Source of the DNA: an uncultured Rhodobacter sp.
GTDB taxonomy: Bacteria; Pseudomonadota; Alphaproteobacteria; Rhodobacterales; Rhodobacteraceae
Assembly (NCBI GenBank): GCA_945952585.1
Contig: CAMFII010000005.1
Coordinates: forward strand, 124,001 to 188,000
Direction of reading: 5' to 3'
Length of the DNA: 64,000 nt
This document shows, in pieces, positions 31,265 to 40,787 of the stretch. Position numbers and translations under genes: made by a program. How positions within the stretch are numbered: position 1 is the stretch's first letter; each line of letters opens with the position of its first letter. Below the pieces are notes generated by a model. That model was given only the letters and a program-made list of their open reading frames with translations, was not told where the DNA came from and did not search any database.

Positions 31265-32179
31265 ATGAAACTTGGGATCCTGACGGCGCCTTTCCCGGAC
31301 CTGCCACTGCAGCAAGTGGCTGACTGGGCCAGCGGCGCCGGGTTCGCGGCGCTCGAGATTGCCTGCTGGCCTTCCGGCGGCGGCGAAAAGCGCCGCTATG
31401 CCGGCACCGCCCACCTGCCGGTCGAGGACATGACTCCGGGCCGGGCAAGCGAAATCGTCGGGCAGATCACCGGCAAAGGACTCGCGATCTCGGGCCTCGG
31501 CTATTATCCGAACCCGCTCCATGCCGATGCGGCGCACCGGGATGCCGTCATCGGCCACCTGAAGAAGGTGATCTCGGCGGCAGCGATGATGAAGGTGGGC
31601 GTGGTGAACACCTTTGTCGGCGGCGATCGGACCCTGACAGTCGACCAGAACTGGGAGCGGGCCGCGCAGATATTCCCGGCCATCATCGCCCACGCCCGCG
31701 AGAACGGCGTGACGCTCGCCTTCGAGAACTGTCCGATGATCTTTTCCCATGACGAATGGCCGGGCGGGCACAACATCGCCTATTCGCCGAAAGTCTGGCG
31801 GCGCATATTCGAGACTTGGGGTGACGCGGTCGGGATGAATTTCGATCCAAGCCATCTTGTCTGGCAGATGATCGACCCGCTACGCTTCATCAGGGAGTTC
31901 GGCAGCCGGATGGTCCACGTCCATGCCAAGGATCTGATGATCGACAGGGAGGGCCTGTACGAGAACGGGATCATGTCGCTCGGCATGGGATGGCAGGTTC
32001 CGCGCATGCCTGGCCTTGGCGACGTGAATTGGGCTGGCATATTTTCGAGTCTCTACCGTGCCGGATATGATGGCCCGGTCATCATCGAGCATGAGGACCG
32101 CGACTTTGAAGGGACCCGCGAGAAAGTCCAGCGCGGCTTCCTGCTCGCCCGAGACGTCCTTCGCCCCTACGTCAGGTAA
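31265..32179 (+). CDS. Sugar phosphate isomerase/epimerase-like TIM barrel (AP-endonuclease-2 superfamily)
   Basis: 'GMNFDPSHLVWQMIDPLRFIREFGSRMVHVHAKDL', 'GPVIIEHEDRDF' metal-binding residues. Confidence 0.9.
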   Translation: MKLGILTAPFPDLPLQQVADWASGAGFAALEIACWPSGGGEKRRYAGTAHLPVEDMTPGRASEIVGQITGKGLAISGLGYYPNPLHADAAHRDAVIGHLKKVISAAAMMKVGVVNTFVGGDRTLTVDQNWERAAQIFPAIIAHARENGVTLAFENCPMIFSHDEWPGGHNIAYSPKVWRRIFETWGDAVGMNFDPSHLVWQMIDPLRFIREFGSRMVHVHAKDLMIDREGLYENGIMSLGMGWQVPRMPGLGDVNWAGIFSSLYRAGYDGPVIIEHEDRDFEGTREKVQRGFLLARDVLRPYVR

Positions 32180-32227
32180 GTGAAGGAAGAACGACTAGAC
32201 ATCAATGTGTTAACGGGAGGAAGACAC

Positions 32228-33253
32228 ATGAAGGGACTGCTTTTGCGGAGTGCTTCGCTGGCGCTGGCGCTTGGCTTTGCCAGCGCAGCCATGGCGGACG
32301 GCTACAAGATCGGGATTTCCAACACGGTCCAGGGCAACGGCTGGCGCGAAGAGATGATCTGCGCGATGAAGGCCGAGGCGCTGGCTTCGGGCAAGGTGGA
32401 ATCCCTCAACATCGCGCATCGCAACACCGATGCGGCCGGCCAGCTTGAGGATATCCGCAACCTGATCCAGGCCGGGGTCAACGCCATCGTCGTCAACCCG
32501 ACGAACGCCGACGGCATCAATGCCGCGATCAAGGAAGCGACCGACAAGGGCATCGTCGTCGTTGCCGTCGACCAGGCGGTGACCGAACCCTCGGCCTACA
32601 TCCTGTCGAACAACCAGGAGCAATACGCCTATCTTGGCGCGAAGTGGCTGTTCGAGCAGATGGGTGGCAAGGGGGCCGTCGTCTACATGCGCGGCGCGGC
32701 CGGCGCGGGCGCGGACAATGACCGCGACAAGGGCTTCAAGCGCGCGATGGCGGAATACCCGGACATCACCGTTGCGCAGGAAGTCTTCACCGGCTGGCAG
32801 CAGGACCAAGCCAAGCAGCAGATCAACGACATCCTCGCTGCGGGCGTGCCGTTCCAGGGCGTCTGGACCTCGGGGATCGACAACGTGATCGTCGATGCCT
32901 TCACCGAGGCCGGTGCGCCGCTGGTGCCGATCGTCGGCGCGGACAACGCGGGCTTCGTCAGCCAGCTGTCGAGTGTCGAGGGGCTGAAGGGCGCGGCGGT
33001 GACGAACCCCGGTTCGGTCGGCGGCGCGGGCGTGGCGCTGGCCATCCAGATCCTCGATGGCAAGGCTCCGGCCGAAAAGACCGTTCTGGTCGATCCGGTC
33101 CTGTGGGACAACACCACCGACGATGGCAAGGCGCAGATCAAGGCGGCGCAAAACCCGAACCTCAGCCCCGAATGGCCGGTCAGCGTCTCGATCCCCGGAT
33201 GGACGACCTACACGATGGACCAGATCATCGCCTGCAAAGGCCCTGGCGAGTGA
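32228..33253 (+). CDS. Sugar ABC transporter substrate-binding protein (PBP1/RbsB-like)
   Basis: Signal peptide MKGLLLRSASLALALGFASAAMA; 'NLIQAGVNAIVVNPTNADGINAAIKEATDKGI'. Confidence 0.92.
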   Translation: MKGLLLRSASLALALGFASAAMADGYKIGISNTVQGNGWREEMICAMKAEALASGKVESLNIAHRNTDAAGQLEDIRNLIQAGVNAIVVNPTNADGINAAIKEATDKGIVVVAVDQAVTEPSAYILSNNQEQYAYLGAKWLFEQMGGKGAVVYMRGAAGAGADNDRDKGFKRAMAEYPDITVAQEVFTGWQQDQAKQQINDILAAGVPFQGVWTSGIDNVIVDAFTEAGAPLVPIVGADNAGFVSQLSSVEGLKGAAVTNPGSVGGAGVALAIQILDGKAPAEKTVLVDPVLWDNTTDDGKAQIKAAQNPNLSPEWPVSVSIPGWTTYTMDQIIACKGPGE

Positions 33254-33259
33254 CGACGA

Positions 33260-33287
33260 CGGGTCTCCGGCTTTGGCCGGAGACCCG
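33260..33287 (+). terminator. Intra-operon perfect hairpin between SBP and ATPase genes
   Basis: CGGGTCTCCGG-CTTTGG-CCGGAGACCCG, 11-bp arms. Confidence 0.7.
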
Positions 33288-33322
33288 CTTTCCGCCCCCG
33301 AAGGACCAGATGCAGCCGATCC

Positions 33323-34825
33323 ATGACCGAGAGTGAGAAGACGGCGCCCGTTCTGGATGCCGAAGGCGTGTCGAAGCGGTTCGGCGCGGTTCAGGCCCTG
33401 CGCGATGCTTCGCTGCAACTGGGCAAGGGCGAGATCGTCGCCCTGATGGGCGCTAACGGCGCCGGGAAATCGACGCTGGTCAAGATCCTGACCGGGGCGC
33501 TGCGGCGCGACGGCGGCCATATCCACATCAGGGGGGCCGAGGCCCGCCTGAATTCCCCCGCGGCGGCGCGGCGGTCCGGGTTGGTCTCGGTCTATCAGGA
33601 ACCCTCGCTGATCCCCGATCTCGACGTGGCCGACAACTTGCGCCTCGGGCGGACGCCGGTCGAGGCCTTCCGCCATTGGGTGGCGGAGATGGGCATTCCC
33701 GACCTGCGGCTGGATGACGTGATCGGGGACCTGCCGCTGGCGACCCTGCGCATCCTCGACCTTGCCCGGGCGCTGGCCGCGGAACCCGATGTGCTGATGC
33801 TGGACGAGATGACCGCGGCGCTGCCGACCGACCTCGTCGAGAAGGTGCTGCGGGTGGTGCGGCAGCAGGCCGATGGCGGGCGGTCGATCATCTACATCTC
33901 GCACCGCTTTGCCGAGATTGCGGCGATCTGCGACCGGGCCACCGTGCTGCGGGACGGGGCGACGGTGGGCAACCTGAAGATCGAGCCGGGGATCGAGGAG
34001 CGGGTGGTCGAACTGATGCTCGGGGGCAAGGTCGCGCCCGTGGCCGGCGAAGCCCGGCATGCGGCCGCCGCGGTCGGCGCCGCGGTTCCCCGGCTGCGGC
34101 TGCGCGGTCTCAAGGCCGGAACGCGGCTGGCCGATGTCTCCTTCGAGCTGAACCGGGGCGAGGTCCTTGGCGTCGTGGCGCTTGAAGGGCAGGGGCAGGA
34201 CGAACTGTTCGATGTTCTGGCGGGCAACCGGCGACCCGCCGCGGGCAGCGTCGAGGTGGATGGCGCGCCGGTCTCGTTCAGCCATCCCGCAGATGCGATC
34301 GCCGCAGGCCTCACCCTCGTGCCGGGCGACCGGGCCCATGCGCTTCTGATGTCGCGCTCCGTGCGCGAGAACATTGCCCTGCCTCTGCTGGCGCGCTTTC
34401 GCGACTGGGGCGCGATCCGCATGGAGGACGAGGCCGCGCGGGTGACCTCTGCCATTGAGCGGCTCCAGATCGACACCCGCGCGCAGGGCGAGGTGCGGCG
34501 CCTGTCGGGCGGCAACCAGCAGAAGGTCACCATCGCGCGCTGGATCGCCAAGGGCGTGAACACGCTCCTGCTGTTCGATCCGACGCGCGGCATCGACGTG
34601 CGCACCAAGCGGCAGATCTACGGGCTGGTCCGCGAACTGGCGGGGCAGGGGGCGGCCGTGCTGTTCTACACCTCCGAACTGTCCGAGGTGCCGCAGGCCT
34701 GCGACCGGGTCGTGGTGATCTTCAATGGCCGGGTCGTCGACGTCATTCCCGCCGCCGAGGCCGACGAGGCCACCCTGATGCGCGCGGCCTATGGCCTGAG
34801 CCGGGCCGGGACGGAACCGGCATGA
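33323..34825 (+). CDS. Sugar ABC transporter ATP-binding protein (duplicated NBD, RbsA-like)
   Basis: Walker A 'GANGAGKST' in NBD1; 'RRLSGGNQQKVTIARWIAKG' in NBD2. Confidence 0.93.
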   Translation: MTESEKTAPVLDAEGVSKRFGAVQALRDASLQLGKGEIVALMGANGAGKSTLVKILTGALRRDGGHIHIRGAEARLNSPAAARRSGLVSVYQEPSLIPDLDVADNLRLGRTPVEAFRHWVAEMGIPDLRLDDVIGDLPLATLRILDLARALAAEPDVLMLDEMTAALPTDLVEKVLRVVRQQADGGRSIIYISHRFAEIAAICDRATVLRDGATVGNLKIEPGIEERVVELMLGGKVAPVAGEARHAAAAVGAAVPRLRLRGLKAGTRLADVSFELNRGEVLGVVALEGQGQDELFDVLAGNRRPAAGSVEVDGAPVSFSHPADAIAAGLTLVPGDRAHALLMSRSVRENIALPLLARFRDWGAIRMEDEAARVTSAIERLQIDTRAQGEVRRLSGGNQQKVTIARWIAKGVNTLLLFDPTRGIDVRTKRQIYGLVRELAGQGAAVLFYTSELSEVPQACDRVVVIFNGRVVDVIPAAEADEATLMRAAYGLSRAGTEPA

Positions 34826-35796
34826 TGCGGCTTCTGTCGAAGAACAGCCGCACCGTCGGCCTTGCCGCGCTGCTGGCGCTGCTTCTGGTCGCGACCAAGC
34901 TGATCCAGCCGGATTTCGGCGCCTCGGGTCTCGAGTCGCTGGCGCGCGCTGTGCTGCCCTTTGCCTTTGCGACGGTCGGGATGACCATCGTCGTCATCGC
35001 TGGCGGGATCGACCTGTCGATGGCGGCGATGATGGCCGTGGCGAGCGTGACCGCCGCCGTGCTGATGGAGGGCGCGAGCGACGGACAGGCGGCGCTTGCG
35101 GTGCTGGGCGTGCTCGCGCTCGGCCTCGCCATGGGCACGATCAACGGCATGCTGATCGTGCTGACCCGGGTGCCGGACATCGTCGTGACCCTCGCCATGC
35201 TGTTCGTGTGGCAGGGCGTGGCGCTGCTGATCCTCAATGCCCCGGGGGGCGGGGCGGCCCAGTGGCTCAGGGATCTGGTCGTGGGCGGGGTCACGCTGCC
35301 GGGATTGCCGACCGCTCTCACAGGGTGGCTGCCAAAGGCGGTCGTGTTCCTGGTGCTGGCGGTCGCGGTGATCTGGGTGCCGATCCGCCGGTCTCGCCTT
35401 GGGCTGATGCTCTACGCCATCGGCAGCGATCAGTTGGCCGCCTATCGCTCGGGCATTCCGGTCGGTCAGACGCGGATCGTGGCCTATGCGCTGGCGGGCC
35501 TGTTCGCCGCGCTTGGCGGGCTGTCGGTGACCATGGGCACCGGGATCGGCGAGCCGATCCCCGGCCCCTACCTGATGGCCTCGGTCGCTGCAGTGGTTCT
35601 GGGCGGGGTGGTTCTGGGGGGCGGTCGCGGTGGCATCATCGGGCCGGTGCTGGCGGTGTTCATCCTGCGGCTGGTGCGGATGGACCTGACGCTGCTCTCG
35701 GTCGATCCGAACGTGACCGCGATCATCGAGGGAACGATCACCGTAGCCGTGGTGATGTTCGGTGGCCTTCTTGCCGTGAGGGGGATGCAGAAATGA
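34822..35796 (+). CDS. Sugar ABC transporter permease (RbsC-like)
   Basis: 'VIAGGIDLSMAAMMAVASV', BPD_transp_2 type; 4-bp overlap with the ATPase gene. Confidence 0.92.
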   Translation: MMRLLSKNSRTVGLAALLALLLVATKLIQPDFGASGLESLARAVLPFAFATVGMTIVVIAGGIDLSMAAMMAVASVTAAVLMEGASDGQAALAVLGVLALGLAMGTINGMLIVLTRVPDIVVTLAMLFVWQGVALLILNAPGGGAAQWLRDLVVGGVTLPGLPTALTGWLPKAVVFLVLAVAVIWVPIRRSRLGLMLYAIGSDQLAAYRSGIPVGQTRIVAYALAGLFAALGGLSVTMGTGIGEPIPGPYLMASVAAVVLGGVVLGGGRGGIIGPVLAVFILRLVRMDLTLLSVDPNVTAIIEGTITVAVVMFGGLLAVRGMQK

Positions 35797-36770
35797 CCGC
35801 AGTGACTGTCGGCCCCACCCCGCTGGCGCGCCTCGGGCGGTTCATGGCGGACAATCCGCTGGTGCCCCTGATCCTGCTCCTGATCGGGCTGGTCGTGGTC
35901 CTGCAGATCCTGCAACCGGGTGTGGTCAATTCCCGATGGCTGGCCAATACGATCAAGGTGGCCATTCCGCTGGCGATGTTGGCGGCCTGCCAGACGCTGA
36001 CGATGCTGACGGGCGGGATCGACCTGTCCGCCGGGACGGTGGCCACCATCAGCGCCTTTGCGACGGCGACGCTGACGCCGCTCGTCGGCGCGCCGGCTGC
36101 GATCCTGATCGCGCTGTCGGTCGCGCTGGTGATCGGCCTTGTCAACGGCTTTGGTGTGGCGATCTGCCGGGTCCATCCGCTGATCATGACGCTTGGCACG
36201 GCGCTGATCGCCAGCGGCTGCCTGCTGGTCTACCAGCGCTATGTCATCGCCACCGGGACGAAGATCCCCGATTTCCTCGTCTGGCTTGGAACCGGGCGGA
36301 CCCTTGGCCTGCCCAATGGGCTCGTGCTGTTCCTGCCCTTCGCCGCGCTGGTGATCTGGATGCAGCGGCGCACCGGCTTCGGGCGGCTTCTTTACGCGCT
36401 CGGCTCGAACGAGGCGGCAGCGCGGCTGTCCGGGGTGCGGAGCTGGCAGGTGCTCCTGTCGCTTTACGCGCTGTCCGGGGCGATCGCGGGGCTGACGGGG
36501 CTCCTCTATCTCGGCGTGGTCAAGACACCGTCCCTGTCGCTGGCCCTGCCGCTCGACCTGCCCTCGGTTGCGGCGGCGGTCGTCGGCGGAACCTCGATCT
36601 TCGGCGGGCGGGGCGGCTTCGGCGGGACGATCATCGGGGCGCTGATCCTGACGGTGCTCGGCACGATGCTGACGCTGATGCAGATCCCCGAAGGCGGGCG
36701 GCGCATCCTGTTCGGGCTTATCATCCTCGCGGTGACCGCCCTTTACATCCGCCTGACCGAGCAGCGCTGA
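35793..36770 (+). CDS. Sugar ABC transporter permease (RbsC-like)
   Basis: 'MLTGGIDLSAGTVATISAF', 'AAVVGGTSIFGGRGGFGGTIIGALIL'. Confidence 0.92.
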   Translation: MTAVTVGPTPLARLGRFMADNPLVPLILLLIGLVVVLQILQPGVVNSRWLANTIKVAIPLAMLAACQTLTMLTGGIDLSAGTVATISAFATATLTPLVGAPAAILIALSVALVIGLVNGFGVAICRVHPLIMTLGTALIASGCLLVYQRYVIATGTKIPDFLVWLGTGRTLGLPNGLVLFLPFAALVIWMQRRTGFGRLLYALGSNEAAARLSGVRSWQVLLSLYALSGAIAGLTGLLYLGVVKTPSLSLALPLDLPSVAAAVVGGTSIFGGRGGFGGTIIGALILTVLGTMLTLMQIPEGGRRILFGLIILAVTALYIRLTEQR

Positions 36771-36789
36771 CCAGGAAAGGAAGAGGGAA

Positions 36790-37866
36790 ATGGCAAGGCA
36801 CAAGGTCGTCGGCATCAGTTTCGACCACATGCATATGGGTGACCTGCTGCGGAAGGTGGCCGAGCACCCGGATGCCGAGATCGCCGGCATCTTCGACCCC
36901 GATCCTGCCCGGATGGCCGGGGCCATCGCGAATTTCTCGATCCCGCCGGACCGGGTCTTTACCGATTTCGACGCCTGCATGGCGTCGACGGCGCCCGATC
37001 TGGCGATCCTCTGCGCGGCCACCGCCGATCATGCGCGTTACACGGAACGGCTCGCCGCCTATCGCACCAACGTCTTCGTCGAGAAGCCGTTTGCCGCCTC
37101 GGTCGCCGATGCCCGCCGCATGATCGCGGCAATGCAGCCGACCGGCAAGCTTCTGGCGATCAACTGGCCGCTCGCCTGGGTCGAAAGCCATGTCACCGCC
37201 AAGCGCCTGATCGACGCGGGCACGATCGGCGATCTGATCGAGGTCCATTTCTACGATGGCAACCGCGGCCCGCTCTATCACCTCGCCGACAAGGTCGAGG
37301 TCTCGCCGGAAGAGGTCGAGCGGCAAAAGCCCGGCTCGTGGTGGTACAAGAAGGCCTCGGGCGGGGGCAGCCTGCTCGATTACCTCGGCTATGGGGCGAC
37401 GCTTGGTACCTGGTTCATGGACGGCAAGGCGCCGCTCGAGGTCACCTGCACGGTGGACCAGACGCCGGGCATCGAGGTGGACCAGCACGCGATCGCCGTC
37501 TGCCGCTATGACCGTGGACTGTCCAAGATGGAGACGCGGTGGGGCACCTTCACCGATCCCTGGACGATCCAGCCGCAGCCGCATTGCGGCTTTGTCTTCG
37601 TGGGCACTGACGGCACGATCAAGAGCGACGACTACGCCGACCATGTGACGATCCAGACCCGCGCCCAGCCGAAACCGACGGCCGTTCCGGCCGAGCCGCT
37701 GCCGGTCGGGCGGCGGAACGCCATCGAATATGTGCTGGGCTGCATCGAGCGGGGCGAGGCGCTGTCCGGGCCACTCGATCCCGCCGTGTCGCTGCTCGGT
37801 CAGCGCATCGTCGATACGGCGGCGCGCTCGGCGCAGGAGAAACGGACGCTGGAGCTTTTGCCGTGA
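36790..37866 (+). CDS. Gfo/Idh/MocA-family oxidoreductase (atypical N-terminal nucleotide motif)
   Basis: 'VFVEKPFAASVADARRMI' EKP motif; N-terminus VVGISFDHMHMGDLLRKV. Confidence 0.88.
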   Translation: MARHKVVGISFDHMHMGDLLRKVAEHPDAEIAGIFDPDPARMAGAIANFSIPPDRVFTDFDACMASTAPDLAILCAATADHARYTERLAAYRTNVFVEKPFAASVADARRMIAAMQPTGKLLAINWPLAWVESHVTAKRLIDAGTIGDLIEVHFYDGNRGPLYHLADKVEVSPEEVERQKPGSWWYKKASGGGSLLDYLGYGATLGTWFMDGKAPLEVTCTVDQTPGIEVDQHAIAVCRYDRGLSKMETRWGTFTDPWTIQPQPHCGFVFVGTDGTIKSDDYADHVTIQTRAQPKPTAVPAEPLPVGRRNAIEYVLGCIERGEALSGPLDPAVSLLGQRIVDTAARSAQEKRTLELLP

Positions 37867-38975
37867 GCGAGACCGATCCCGACACCTATGCGCTGAAGTC
37901 GGCCGCGCTCCAGACAGTCGCCGCGCCCGATCTGCTCTATCGCCCGCCCATGCCGCGCAACTACCGCCCGCGCATCGGGGTCATCGGCGCCGGGGGGATC
38001 GTTGCGAGCCATCTCGACGCCTATCGCGCCGCCGGTTGGGAGGTCGCCACGATCTGCAACCGCACGCTCGCGCGGGCCGAGGCGCGGGCGCGGGAGTTCT
38101 ACCCCGAGGCGCGCGTCACCGACCGCTTCCAGGAGGTACTCGACGACCCCGCCATCGACGTGGTCGACATCACGCCCCATCCCGAGGACCGGGTGCCGAT
38201 CATCGAGGCGGCGCTGAAGGCCGGGAAGCATGTCCTGTCGCAGAAGCCCTTCGTCCTCGACCTCGCCGATGGCGAGCGGCTGGTGCGGCTCGCGCGGGAG
38301 CGCGGGGTGAAACTTGCGGTGAACCAGAACGGGCGATGGGCGCCCCACCTGGCCTGGATGCGCGAGGCGGTGCGGTCGGGCCTGATCGGCGAGGTGCAGA
38401 GCGTCCATGTCTCGATCCACTGGAACCACGGCTGGATCGCGGGCACGCCCTTCGAGCGGATCGAGGACCTGATCCTTTACGACTTCGGCATCCACTGGTT
38501 TGACTTCCTGTCCAGCGTCGCGGCCGACCGGGCGAAGAGCGTCTTTGCGACCTCGGCCAGGGCGGCGGGCCAGACGGCGGCAGTTCCGCTGATGGCGCAG
38601 GCGCTGGTGCGGATGGAGGGCGGGCAGGCCTCGCTGCTCTTCGACGGCGGGGCGGCCTTCGGGCCGCGCGATACCACCTACATCTCGGGCACGAAGGGCA
38701 GCCTGATGAGCGACGGCCCCGACCTTGGCAGCCAACAGGTGACGCTGACCACCGCCGAGGGGCGGGCGCAGCCGCTGCTGGAGGGGACTTGGTTCAACGA
38801 CGGCTTCCGGGGCGCGATGGGCGCGCTTCTGGTCGCCATCGAGGACGGCACCGAACCCGCCAACGGGGCGGAGGAGAACCTGCGCGGGCTGGCGCTCGCC
38901 TTCGCGGCAATCCGGTCGCGGCGAATCGGCCAGGAGGTGCGGATTGGCGACAGCACCCGGCTCGAACTGGATTGA
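37863..38975 (+). CDS. Gfo/Idh/MocA-family oxidoreductase
   Basis: 'RIGVIGAGGIVASHLDAYRAAGWEV', 'VLSQKPFVLD'. Confidence 0.9.
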   Translation: MSETDPDTYALKSAALQTVAAPDLLYRPPMPRNYRPRIGVIGAGGIVASHLDAYRAAGWEVATICNRTLARAEARAREFYPEARVTDRFQEVLDDPAIDVVDITPHPEDRVPIIEAALKAGKHVLSQKPFVLDLADGERLVRLARERGVKLAVNQNGRWAPHLAWMREAVRSGLIGEVQSVHVSIHWNHGWIAGTPFERIEDLILYDFGIHWFDFLSSVAADRAKSVFATSARAAGQTAAVPLMAQALVRMEGGQASLLFDGGAAFGPRDTTYISGTKGSLMSDGPDLGSQQVTLTTAEGRAQPLLEGTWFNDGFRGAMGALLVAIEDGTEPANGAEENLRGLALAFAAIRSRRIGQEVRIGDSTRLELD

Positions 38976-38978
38976 GGA

Positions 38979-40025
38979 TCAGACCCCGAGGAAATCGCCC
39001 CGGATCGGTACACTCCGCCGCGCGCCGCCCTCGCCACTGACGGTCAGGATGTCGCCTTCAAGCGTCACGGAAGAAACGGGCTCGCCCGAGGGCCAATGGA
39101 TCGCGCCGATCACGTGCCGGGTCTCGGCGGTGCCGTCGGGCGAGAGCGTGAGCGTCCCCGGACCAGACAGGTCGGCCTCGGTCGAGAAGCCCAGCATGTG
39201 ATCCGCCGCGCCTTCCTCGACGCCGAGGCAGCCGAAATGCCGTCCCGACCACGGCGCGTAATCCCGCCCGCCGTTGGAATGCCAGAGCATCGTCATCGGC
39301 AACCGCCTTGCATCGCGGAGCGAGAGGTAAAGGTCCTTTTCCGCCGGCCGGGTGACCGCCGTCCAGCCAAGGGCATGGCCCCTTGCCTCGACCCCGACGA
39401 CGAAATCCTCGTGGCGCGGGTTCCAGGGGTAGCGCGTCAGGTCCACCGGCCCCGCGACCCCCGGAAAGGCGCGGGGGTCGGTGGCGCGGGCGGGGTAGGC
39501 CAGCGCCGACCGGCCGCGTGCCGGATCGCTTTCCTGCGGGGTCCGTGGCGTTTCCCAGTGCGACTTGGCCGAGCTGCGGATCAGCCCGCCGGATTTCAGC
39601 GAGATGTTGGCGTGGTTCGCGACCGGCAGTCGTCCTGACCCGCCGATGAAGATGTGGCGCTGGTAGACGAAAGGCTGGCCGCCCGTGACCGACAATTCCT
39701 TGACCAGCGTCGCGCCCCTGACCGGATGGTCGAGCACCGCCCGTACGAGACCGGTCGCGGTGGTCACCACCGTCCAGGGCGTGTTCGCGGGCCAACCGTG
39801 AAGAGGCGAGCCGTCGTCACTGGCGGCGAAAGGCGCGCAGAAGAAATCGCCGCCGAGCGTCGCCATCAGGGGGGCGGCGTCGGGCGGCATGACTTCCTCC
39901 GTCCCGACCCAGGGCGCCCGATGCAACGGCGCGATCCTTGCCCCCTGGTCCTCGACCGTGAAGCCGTCGAGAAGCCCGGTCCGGGCGTCGAAGCCGAAGC
40001 TGATCCCCGCCGCCGCGATCCGCAT
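38979..40025 (-). CDS. Aldose-1-epimerase-like (galactose mutarotase-fold) protein of uncertain function
   Basis: Beta-rich 348 aa; 'YQRHIFIGGSGRLPVANHANISL', 'LSLRDARRLPMTMLWHSNGGRDYAPWSGRHFGCLGVEEG'; last gene of ABC operon. Confidence 0.6.
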   Translation of the reverse strand: MRIAAAGISFGFDARTGLLDGFTVEDQGARIAPLHRAPWVGTEEVMPPDAAPLMATLGGDFFCAPFAASDDGSPLHGWPANTPWTVVTTATGLVRAVLDHPVRGATLVKELSVTGGQPFVYQRHIFIGGSGRLPVANHANISLKSGGLIRSSAKSHWETPRTPQESDPARGRSALAYPARATDPRAFPGVAGPVDLTRYPWNPRHEDFVVGVEARGHALGWTAVTRPAEKDLYLSLRDARRLPMTMLWHSNGGRDYAPWSGRHFGCLGVEEGAADHMLGFSTEADLSGPGTLTLSPDGTAETRHVIGAIHWPSGEPVSSVTLEGDILTVSGEGGARRSVPIRGDFLGV

Positions 40026-40786
40026 CAGGCCGCGTGCTCGCCGGTGATGATGTCCTCGACATCCTGGATCGACGAGGTCCGGGGGCTGATGTCATCGGCC
40101 ACCACCGACCCGCGCCGCATCACCACCATCCGGTCCACCACCTGGAAGACGTGGTGGATGTTATGGGCGATGAAGATGCAGGAATGCCCGGTATCCCGCG
40201 CCTCGCGGACGAAGCGCAGCACGCCTTGGGTTTCCGCCACGCCGAGGTTGTTCGTCGGCTCGTCGAGGATGATGAGGTCACTGTCGAAATACATCGCGCG
40301 GGCGATGGCCACGGCCTGCCGCTCGCCGCCGGAAAGTGAACCGATGGCCGTGGTCGGTGGGATGTTCTTCGAGATGCCGACGCGCTTGAGCAGGCTCGCC
40401 GCCACCTCGTTCATCCGGTCGAGGTCGAGCCGGTCCATGAAACCCGGCCCTTTGCGCAGTTCGCGTCCGAGGAACAGGTTTCGCGCGATCGACAGCTGCG
40501 GGATCAGGGCTGAGTCCTGGTAGATCGTCTCGATCCCCGCCGCGATCGCGTCGTTGGTCGAGCGCAGGTTGACCGCCTGCCCGTTGATGAAGATCTGGCC
40601 CGAGGTATAGGGCACCGCGCCGGACAGCACCTTGATGAGGGTCGACTTGCCCGCGCCGTTGTCGCCCAGAAGGCCGACGATTTCGCCGCGCTTGATCTTC
40701 AGGTTCACGTCGCGCAGGGCATGGACGCGGCCGTAATACTTCTGGATGTTCCGCATCTCGACGAGCGGAGCTTCGGTTCCGGCCAT
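40025..40786 (-). CDS. Sugar ABC transporter ATP-binding protein (single NBD)
   Basis: 'GLLGDNGAGKSTLIKVLSG' Walker A, 'GSLSGGERQAVAIARAMYFDSDLIILDEPTNNLG'. Confidence 0.93.
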   Translation of the reverse strand: MAGTEAPLVEMRNIQKYYGRVHALRDVNLKIKRGEIVGLLGDNGAGKSTLIKVLSGAVPYTSGQIFINGQAVNLRSTNDAIAAGIETIYQDSALIPQLSIARNLFLGRELRKGPGFMDRLDLDRMNEVAASLLKRVGISKNIPPTTAIGSLSGGERQAVAIARAMYFDSDLIILDEPTNNLGVAETQGVLRFVREARDTGHSCIFIAHNIHHVFQVVDRMVVMRRGSVVADDISPRTSSIQDVEDIITGEHAA

Positions 40787-40787
40787 G

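Noticed and set aside
30074-31855. 593-aa reverse ORF over the Gfo/Idh and isomerase genes
   Set aside because: Antisense shadow, no recognisable domain, His/Arg/Asp-rich low-information protein
32210-34339. 709-aa reverse ORF over the SBP and ABC ATPase genes
   Set aside because: Composition typical of a GC-rich antisense shadow; the + strand carries a clear SBP and ATPase in the same interval
35568-37022. 484-aa reverse ORF over the permease/Gfo genes
   Set aside because: Gln/Asp/Arg-rich shadow translation; both + strand genes are well supported
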